Assembly (NCBI RefSeq): GCF_028502605.1
Contig: NC_079237.1
Span: forward strand, 806,001-870,000
DNA from: Trichoderma breve
Taxonomy: Eukaryota > Ascomycota > Sordariomycetes > Hypocreales > Hypocreaceae
DNA: 64,000 bases
Direction: 5' to 3'
The position numbers and the translations under genes were made by a program. Each line of letters begins with the position of its first letter. The stretch's first letter is position 1. Below, one piece after another: positions 56,018-64,000 of this stretch. The notes beneath the pieces are model-generated. The model saw only the letters and a program-made list of their open reading frames with translations. It searched no databases and had not been told where the DNA came from.

Positions 56018-56232
56018 TAGGGTAGACAGTTTTAGTACATCGCATGATGCTCAATAGCCCATAGGGCCGCCACTTGACTCAAAATTTCCGTAGGAATTTA
56101 TAATACCTGTATTACAGGATCAAATATCTTTTGTCTTTCGGTTCCCTTCATTACCATGTTCTGTTGTTTCTGAACAAGTCTTCTTACCTAATTAATTACC
56201 TCCTAAATTATTATACTACCTGCCTCCTACCA

Positions 56233-59200
56233 TCATTCAAGCATCTCATCGCTAATGCCCATATCCTTCTTCCAGATTAGGAATTCTTCCAATGTTTCCT
56301 CCGAACCTGACAATGCACCCTTTCTCACCAACGTGCATACGAAATTGCGATAATCTCCTGCTCTAGAAACTGCCAAATCTAACGGAGTTAATTGTTCACC
56401 ATTCTTGGCGTTAATGTCAACCTCCAGGCTAACGCTTAAAAGTTCATCAAGCATTTTGAGCATGGTTTCTTCATCACTCTCCTGATAGGTCCATTGACAC
56501 AAAGTGTGCATTGGAGTGTTGCCGTCTTTTCCCTTTTCTAAAACCGCTTTCACGCTTGCTTTCTTATCATGTGCAACAAAATCTTGCACAAGCTCAAGGT
56601 TACCGATATACAACGAGTGTTGTAACGGCGAAAAGTCGAGAGAGTTGTATAATGTGGTGCTGGCTCCCTTCTCGAGCAAGATCTTTACAATATCACTGTG
56701 TTTATTGCGAACAGCAATGTGTAATGGCGTTTGGTTACGATACTCACTAACAGCATCAATTTTCGCGCCCGCTTTTAACAACTGTTGGAGGATATTGACT
56801 TCGTTTTGAGAGACTGCAAGATGCAGTGGCGAATATCCATCTTCATCAACAGCATCAACATCGACCTTGGCTTTCAACAGTAGTTGCACAATTCTGTCGC
56901 TTCCTCCTGCAACTGCACCAAGTAGAGGTGCGTATCCCTCTCTTTCGTCAGCATCAACATTGGCACCAGCTTTGATCAGCAGTTCTGCAATCTCCCATTT
57001 CTTCTTGTAGATTGATATGAGCAACGGCGTTTGTCCGAAATCGTCCAGCGCGTCAACATCGGCTCCAAGTCGATGTAGCAACTCTATAGCTTCGGATGGG
57101 CCATGCTCTGCTGCTATGTGTAGTGGAGTTGCTTCGTCTTTGGCTTTAGCCCTGGCATAATCAGCGGCTTTAATTGAATCAGATTGAAGAAGTCTTTGTG
57201 CAATGCCGAATCCCTTTGACCCAAGACTAAGAGCCATATGTAGTGGCGTTCTCCCATCCTTTGCCGCTGTCGCAACGTTTGCACCCTCGTCCACCAAAAG
57301 TGTAGCAACTTCGATTGTACCATCTGCCAGGGATTGATAGAGTGGCGTCCGTCCTTCTAGATCAGTTGCTTCCTTATCAGCGCCACTTTTCAGAAGCAGC
57401 CGTACAGTTTCAATCTCTTTAACTGCGATGTGAAGCGGAGTTGAGCCATCTTTTGATTTGGCATCGAGTTGTGCACCAGCTTCGATTAGCAAAGGGATCG
57501 CCGGCAATGACTTGTTTTCGATTGCGAGATGCAGAGGTGTACGGGAATCATTGTCGCCGATGTTAATGTCTGCTCCGCAATCTTCAATGATGCATGTCAG
57601 TAAGTCCTTGTGTCCATATATCGCGGCTAGATGTAGACAGGTCCAACCGAATCGATCCTTGAGACTAATGTCGTCCTTTAGGAGCCAGACTGAGTCCACA
57701 TCTCCCCTGACTGCAGCCCAGTGAATCGGATGTCTCTCGTTGCGATCCACGTGGACCACGCCCTTTCCAGTATATTTCTGGCGTCCTGATTTGACTTTAT
57801 CGACCAGCATTTGCAGAATATCGGCATTTCCACTTCGAACAGCACAGTGCATTGGCGTAATCCCATCATATCCGGCAATCTGAATTGGAGCGTCGCGATC
57901 CAGTAGCATGTCCACTACTCTCTCGTTTCCTACGAGGCAAGCATGCTGTAAGGGCGTCCATCCCATAAAGTCTCGAAGGTTGAGAGCTTCTTTTTCCTTA
58001 GAAAAGACTATGCGCATGTTGTCGGCTTGTAAGTTGGCCGCGTAATGAAGCGGCGACCAACCAAAGGCGTCTGCCTTTTCGAGCTTTTCGAAGTCCCAGA
58101 AGTATAGAGTTTTCTCCGACTCGATTTCTTGCATAAACTGTTGATGATCATCGGTGATTTGGAAACTCTCCGGCAATGATCTTATGTTGTCAGGTGAAGG
58201 ACCAATTATTGCATTGAAAGGCATCGCATAGTGCCATTCCTTCATTAGCAGCCTCGTCGGTATTGGGATATTAGCTTGCTTTGCGAACTTTTCGTCCTTT
58301 AATTTTGTTATTAGAATGTTCAATTGTTTGGTAAGCTCTTCCTCCTCCCGCCCTTCCGACTTCTGGAGCACTGCTTCGTGACGCAACCTGCTAAGAAACC
58401 CCAAGCATACAGCTATGGCCAATGGACCGGACGACTCCTTTGCTAGATCAAATTGTAGAGCCAAGTTAACGAGACAACAGCAACTATCAACTAGCTTTTC
58501 CCATTGGCATGCTCGTTCATATTTTTGTGCCTGCTTTGTGGCATCGTCAATGACGTTCTTGATGTTGCTTAGTTTCTGCTCGAGGCTTAAGGGCACAATA
58601 ATATCGAAATATATATCCGATAGCGTCCCGAATCCGATCTTCTCAAGTTTCCTGGCCAAATTGGAAATAGTGTCGTTTTTAATCTTCAGCTCTTTCCAGT
58701 CTTCTGTCATCTTACTATAGTTCATCTGTTGTATGCTCGACGCGCTTGTGATGGTGACTTCAGGCATCTTTGCGACTGCGCGTAAAAATGAGAACAACAA
58801 GTCCCTGGAGAAAAGCCTTTCTTGCTTTTCTTGGCACTCGAGAACGAGATACTTTGAATCTTCCCCGTCTTTGTCTGTAGACTTGACGGGTCCTTCTTCT
58901 GAGGTGAACCCGACTACCGTCGTACCAGTCGTTTTCTTCTTGTCTATTTCAGCTTTGGGTTGCGTAGACATTTCAGCGATGACTTCTGGCATCCACCAAT
59001 GAAGATCTCGGGACAAGCGGCCCTTGTGCTCACTTGATCCATACAGCCGCATCTGGTGAGACTGATTACCGCCAGAAAGTTTCCCAGGCGGGTTGGAGTA
59101 CAGCCATAGAGAGAGAATTGCCTCGATTCTCTCGCTTCCATCTTTGATCTGCCATCTCATATCATTTTTCTTCTCAAGTTCTATATCGACATGTTCAACG

Positions 59201-61367
59201 ACATGTTTATCTGATAACCCAGTATAAATTGCTGGAATGCTCCACACATAATTTCCTTCAGGCAATTGTTCTAGAAATGTTTGGGCAATGGTTTCAATCG
59301 CGGATGTTAAACGAGCAGCTTCTTCACGGGCCGGACTTTTCCACTTGGAAAGATTTCGCAGTTGCTGTCGCGCCACCATCATCTTATGGGCCATTGATGT
59401 TTTCTCAATCTGTTGGCTGTCATCGTCCTCTAGCCTCAGAGAGCGATACGCTTGCTTGTCTCCGGTGAGGACATGCCACCTGGGAGAACTGTCGTCTTTT
59501 GAAGCATCATTCTCTCTCCCCTTGCGAGGAATGCCATCAAGTATTGCCCAGGGAGCCGATTTAATATCTCCAAAGCTCAGAGCAAACCAATCCAGCTCAG
59601 ATTTCGACTTCAACCGCGTTCGAATCGGAGATTTTCCGAGTCCACGTCGAACAATGACCCTTATAATTGTCACCACAATTGTGATGCCAAGCTGTAGGAT
59701 TGATGCTGTCCAATTGAGTCCTCTCATTCCAATAAATTGTGCAATGAATCCAATGAGAGAAATGAGAGCGCCGATAAATGTAATATTCTCCAAAATTCTT
59801 TCCCGAGTCTGCTCATCCTTCTCCTTTGTATCTTCGGCATCCTTTTCGGTATGGCCAAAAATGGGACTCTCTTGCATATTTTCCCTGATATTTCGACGAG
59901 ACATTGTGATATATTTTCGTTGCCTAGTTGGGTAGATTGCAAATGGCCTAAAGACTTGCTCGGCCACAGTATGATGCTTTTGCAACCATACGATAAAAAT
60001 CTGATGTTTATCTGCTTTATAACACTTCTCTGCTGTGCTCTTTTCAACGACCCACGCGCACATGAAAAGACCGAGCACCAAGAGAAGGGTTCCTCCAGCG
60101 GCACATGGAAAAGCATAGTCGACGACTCTCTTGCCATCCTTCAAAAATTTGCCCTTGATAGGCTGATGATAGGTGATGAAGCCAAAATATACAAGGGCAC
60201 CAAGCTGTAGTATCACGCCGATAGTGGCTGCAAGATAGATTTCGCCTCGTTCGACTCTATCGTGGCAATTGAGGAGAAGATTCGGTGCGCTCTCATCAGA
60301 TTCAACAACAACAATCATTTCCTTCTTGTCTGTCTTGTCGGATTCCGAAAGCCCGGAATATGTGGTGCCGCTATCAGTCTTTCCAGAGTCAGTCTTTCCC
60401 GAGGTTGTCTTGCTAGAATCGGTCTTGGCAGTGTCTCTTTTTCGGATCACAGGAACACCGCTGATCACGGCAGGGTTCTTTGTGCTTTCAGGTGCAACAA
60501 CCTCTATTTGAGTGCTGGTGCTGGATTCATTTTGCTGACTTCCGGATTCTAGATCCGTCTCGAAGGACGACATAGTTTGTTCTCTTTTTATCCGTGATCG
60601 ATTTTGCGGAGATGAAGCGGAAGAACTCAGCAGCTTTCCGCAGCTACGCTTTACATTATTCGAAAATCGGGCTAGAATCTTTTTAAACGATCTCCAAGCA
60701 TATCTTGGACCGGCAGTTTCTTCAATGTACCTATCTTAGCAGACAGCTGAGAAGTGGGTATGATAGCATGAACGCTTACCGATCTGCTGGAGAATCTTTT
60801 TACTCTCTACTTCCTCCAGTTTCTCATACCGAATATGAACGTCCTTTTGAGATAAAGAATCGGGATTACTCCCATTTGGCAGAAGGCAGATGAACTGATA
60901 TATATCGGCCGATCCCGGACATCTAACCACGCTGTGCCCGTTCCAAAGCTCGCATGCCTCTTTGGACGTTGATGACATGACGTCGATCTCTGCCGCTGAG
61001 AGATTCTCTCTGGCTCTTCCAATAAACGACTTCAGCCATGCCGGCCCGGCCACTCGGATAGCGCTCACAACGGTTGTGATTGCGCCAATCGGGGCAACAG
61101 CCAAGAGGATGCAGTCGGCGATGCCCATGGCTTGGCTCATGAACTGCATGACGACCCGTTCGCCAAATAGCGCAATAATACTACACAGGTTCAATATTAG
61201 TTTAACATTTGAAAGCCGAATAGTAGCATGAGTTATTTGGAGAGGCCTTTTACTTACGGCCCTAGGTCTGAAGCTAGATTGTTCGCAAAATCATCCCCGC
61301 CATCGGCAGATGCACAACCTGCAAGCCATAGCATGAAAAAAATCGAGAAACCAATACCGTGAGCCAT
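56233..61367 (-). CDS. Very large ankyrin-repeat membrane protein
   Basis: Exons 61367-61258, 61180-60780 and 60734-56233 give 1,670 residues. The N-terminus is a clear signal peptide (FSIFFMLWLAGCASA). It is followed by DLGPIIALFGERVVMQFMSQ and a first membrane segment at about 52-78, a start I have seen in fungal ankyrin proteins. Further membrane segments lie near 334-362, 376-401 and 490-535. A Ser/Thr/Lys linker with repeated TDSGK-type units lies at about 265-300. From about 1050 to 1610 at least fifteen ankyrin repeats follow, several near consensus (GRTPLHMALS, GYSPLHLAVS). The AG used for intron 2 (AAG at 60735) is chosen by frame, since the closer AG gives a stop. Without the two short 5' exons the ORF would start at 60573 and miss the signal peptide. 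Function is unknown; ankyrins suggest binding of a partner in the cytosol or lumen. Confidence 0.82.
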
Positions 61368-62764
61368 TTTGAGACGCTGAGTCGCGCCTGAACAGCGTCA
61401 AAACAATGCCGATTACGCGCTGGTTGATGGAGGATGAATATTGTCGCTATGAGGAAGCCATACTTGGGGGCAAATCGTGGCATCCAAAAGGTTGGGTTGC
61501 GTCAGTCGGGCTATATGCTATTCTGATCGCAACTTTGCTTTTTTCCTTTGGGAATCAGCCGCGGAGCCTGATCCAGCGTCCAGACACCCCCGACATGCAT
61601 TACCAATGCAGGCCCGCCCTCGCACACCCATTTGCAAGCAGCTTCTTCGCGCTCATCCGATCCTACAGACATACCTTTGCCGACACACTTTTCGCCAGCT
61701 CAGGATAATTGAAATAGATGAAATGATAAGACCAAAGTGTTATCGGCCTTGTATGCCTCCATGTACTCCGTACGCCATCTTGTATGCTGACAGAGAAAAG
61801 AGCCTCCATCGCCTAGCCAGGGCACGCGATAATACCGCCCAGACACACTAAAGTAGCGATTACTACTCGAGTCGGCCCACGTGGAACTAGCAAGGGTGGA
61901 AGACAGACTCAACGGTGAAAACTTGATCAAAAGGCAATGATCCTCTAGGTAAAGAGGAGTAGATGGCCGTTCAGAGTTGATGGTTTAGGAACGTCATGTT
62001 GTTGGCCGTCTGTTTCTGTTCTGGTAGGTAGTCACCCGAAAGTTTATGGCCCTTGCCGCCCTAGTGGCACAGGCGCATATGTACGTGTATACAGGCGGCC
62101 AGCTTCCGTGTTTAAACTGGCCTGGCGGCAAGTTTTCGATGCTTTTGACTGGCTTGTTGCGTTGAGGTTGCCCACCCTCACTAGGTAAAGCTCTGCTGAA
62201 CTTAGGCGCCAAGGATAAAACACTCCAACTGCGTACAAATAGATAAGTATGCAGGATTCTAGGCAACTTGAGGCTCTTGGACAGCGAAACTCAGCTACAC
62301 AAGGGACGCTGCAAGGTGTGTCCATCGTGGGGGCGCCATCCTACCATTGGCCAAGCTGTTGATGGTGTACGGCAACTAACTGAGACAGTTCTAGCCTCTT
62401 CTGAATACGACGTGCCTCTGTAATCCTTTGTGAAGCCCCGCTCGGCTCTCCCCGCAACCTTAGCTGCGGCTTCTACCCGCTTCGTGTAAGTGGTGGAGGG
62501 CGATGCTACGTCTTGACCATTGCGAGAGTGACCAATCAGTTGCAACTACGAATTAAGTGAGAAGTACCTCAATTAGAGCTACATATCTAGGCTACTGAAC
62601 CCGAAATTCCCAAAGCCGAACTATCACGAGACTCAAGTCTAGCTCTGCAAACACTTCGAATCCCCCTCTGAGATCTTGTGTGGGTTCTTTAGATGGCTCA
62701 GCAAAATGATTAATTGTTGGGAATATCGAGAGAGGCTCTTACAAAGTGATTGCAGCATTCATGG
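61368..62764. other. Intergenic region with no supported gene
   Basis: The 1.4 kb carries the upstream region of the large ankyrin gene and the 3' flank of the lectin gene. A TACTCCGTA-type motif lies at 61762-61774. Several overlapping ORFs on both strands show no protein-like features. Confidence 0.45.
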
Positions 62765-63250
62765 TTAGGACGTAGTGGGAGCATCTGTGGATGCCGCAAC
62801 AGTGCTTGCAGAAATAAGCTCCCAGTGCTGCCCGCTATGGTTGCCGCCGGCGAGATGAGCAACAAGCGTATCCGAGTATACGTCCAAGTGCTTATCTTGT
62901 CCTGTAAAGGTATTGCTCAGGCGGTATGGATAACCCTGGCCGCCTGGAGTCCAGTTGTCGAATCTCCAAAACTGACCCGAGTAGTTACCAGTACCGGTCA
63001 TGTGGAGATTGATGTTTTCCACTCCGTCATTAATAACGTCGAGCGACTGCTTCACGCCATTGGCAATTGTGTGAAGGCGATAGTAGTTGGTCATGGTTGT
63101 CGGGGTAAGGAGCCACAGGGCATTAGGACCAACGCTATGCGCGTCAATCATAGAGAGGGAGCCATCGCTTGAAGTCATAGCAAGTATTTTGTTCGTAGCT
63201 GTGTAGCTATTTTTAAGGACGTAGATCTTACTGGTATCGATTGCTGCCAT
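62765..63250 (-). CDS. Ricin-B-type (beta-trefoil) lectin-like protein
   Basis: The intronless ORF from ATG 63250 encodes 161 residues. The sequence contains tandem units of the ricin-B/beta-trefoil kind: YYRLHTIANGVKQSLDVIND, then GNYSGQFWRFDN, then YPYRLSNTFTGQDKHLDVYS and NHSGQHWELI. The QxW motifs (GQFWRF, GQHWEL) and the SLDV/HLDV strands mark the trefoil repeats. Such lectins bind sugars, and small cytosolic fungal members can be toxic to nematodes or insects. I see no signal peptide. The frame is open upstream to 63385 but starts there with GTG, so ATG 63250 is the first Met. A TATATAA at about 63263-63269 is very near this ATG, so either the real start is downstream or the TATA is chance. 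Gene call is good; role is inference. Confidence 0.75.
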   Translation of the reverse strand: MAAIDTSKIYVLKNSYTATNKILAMTSSDGSLSMIDAHSVGPNALWLLTPTTMTNYYRLHTIANGVKQSLDVINDGVENINLHMTGTGNYSGQFWRFDNWTPGGQGYPYRLSNTFTGQDKHLDVYSDTLVAHLAGGNHSGQHWELISASTVAASTDAPTTS

Positions 63251-63825
63251 CTCGGTTTTGGTTATATAAAATGCTACTCTCTCGTTGTGGTTTGTGTAGG
63301 TGGCTCTGTCTCCAACAACTCGATCAAAAAAGATTTCGACTCGGTTGCCTGATTTTATACGCGAGAAGGACAGAACATGTTTCACTTCAGCTCAAATGGT
63401 TGCCTAAAATCGGGCCATTTTAGAAACGCTAGGGAAACTACAACATTTATTTTCTGCAGAGCTAATGCGGCACAACCTAGCTTTCATAACCCGACTGGCT
63501 GAATTGATGAGGTTCTGGAATCTATGTGTTACAGACCCTCAGTTGTGAGGATACAGATTGGCGGGAATATCTAGCACCAGGAACTCGAAATTAGAGAACT
63601 ATAATGACGTAAAACTATTATTCAGAGAGTCACGCCACCGAGGGATTGGGCAATATATTTATATAATAACGCGAAATATTTGGGCTATTCAATGAGCGTG
63701 TTCTTCGCGGGATCCAAACCGGGAGCATGCAACCAAAGAACTGTGTCACCAAGATGACCTCTCGTATAACGTAACCAACGCTTTAAACAACATACAACAG
63801 CTGCCAAACACTGTTTACGGCTTCT
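63251..63825. other. Intergenic region, no supported gene
   Basis: These 575 bases separate the lectin start from the stop codon of the right-edge gene, both on the minus strand. They are AT-rich. No clear regulatory site stands out apart from the TATATAA near 63263. Confidence 0.4.
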
Positions 63826-64000
63826 TCATGCTCCTGTCAAAAAAGATAGATCAACGGAAGGAAAGCCCGCCAAGCCAAGAACCTCCAGAATGTAAGTCAA
63901 ATCATACTCTTTGACAGGGAACACCTCAGCCAAGAGATCCTACGTCTATATTAGCCAATGACTTCACAAGGAGATTTATTGGCCTTACCGCTGGAGTTTT
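63826..64000 (-). CDS. 3' end of an unidentified gene, cut by the right edge
   Basis: Two exons can be read on the minus strand: 64000-63989, cut by the window edge, and 63939-63826, with a TGA stop at 63828-63826. The intron between them starts GTAAGG, has GGCTAAT near its end and ends TAG. The last exon reads DLLAEVFPVKEYDLTYILEV then LGLAGFPSVDLSFLTGA, a sequence with good protein character. The upstream exon contributes KTPA before the junction. The piece is too short to name. It is not an ORF of useful length in one frame, so it is easy to miss. Confidence 0.6.

Noticed and set aside
60269..60552. + strand ORFs of 80-96 codons at 60.26-60.55 kb
   Set aside because: They are antisense to the Ser/Thr/Lys repeat part of the large ankyrin protein and mirror its repeats.
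1..64000. CRISPR array or bacterial operon features
   Set aside because: Spliceosomal introns, an intron-containing tRNA and eukaryotic proteins show that this is fungal nuclear DNA; no regular direct-repeat array is present.

Overview
The window is nuclear DNA of a filamentous ascomycete (Pezizomycotina). Genes carry short GT-AG introns of about 45-85 nt, with some longer ones to about 210 nt, and many introns have CTAAC/CTAAT-like branch sites. Conserved proteins such as Tim17, Tim44, Ola1 and Bcs1 read as Sordariomycete orthologues. Hypocreales, possibly Trichoderma-like, is my inference from protein style only. Exon borders below were assembled by hand from reading frame and splice consensus, so single borders may be off; total coding length is a multiple of three in every full model.

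1-12 kb is a compact housekeeping block: the 3' end of an unidentified gene, TIM17, a GNAT acetyltransferase, a NADAR-domain protein, TIM44, the mitochondrial ribosomal protein uS11m (sharing a 322-bp divergent promoter region with TIM44), a PPPDE/DeSI isopeptidase and the ATPase OLA1. 12-25 kb has a Ser/Pro-rich conserved protein of unknown role behind a 3.8-kb intergenic region, a VPS9-ankyrin-PX-helical protein that looks like yeast Vrl1, and a YAT-type amino-acid permease.

25-35 kb is AT-rich and gene-poor, with stretches rich in TA dinucleotides that look RIP-degraded. It holds a small secreted cysteine-rich protein, a weaker cysteine-rich ORF beside it, an eight-exon GMC oxidoreductase, an orphan coding-like exon, and a PAQR-family seven-helix protein.

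35-50 kb is the most interesting part, an island of genes of the kind used in fungal non-self recognition and programmed cell death. It contains a PNP-NACHT-ankyrin NLR-like protein, a zinc-finger/ankyrin protein, and a tail-to-tail pair 89 bp apart made of a gasdermin-like pore former and a subtilisin-like serine protease. This pair has the layout of the known fungal HET-Q1/HET-Q2 (RCD-1 family) system, in which the protease cleaves and activates the gasdermin. A second PAQR gene, with the same exon plan as the first and opposite orientation, closes the island. The NLR, gasdermin and protease could act as sensor, pore and activator, but only the gasdermin-protease link has precedent.

50-64 kb holds BCS1, an intron-containing tRNA read as Ile(AAT), an eight-exon amidase with an Arp1-like N-terminal part, a very large membrane-anchored ankyrin protein, a ricin-B-like lectin, and the last exons of a gene cut by the right edge.
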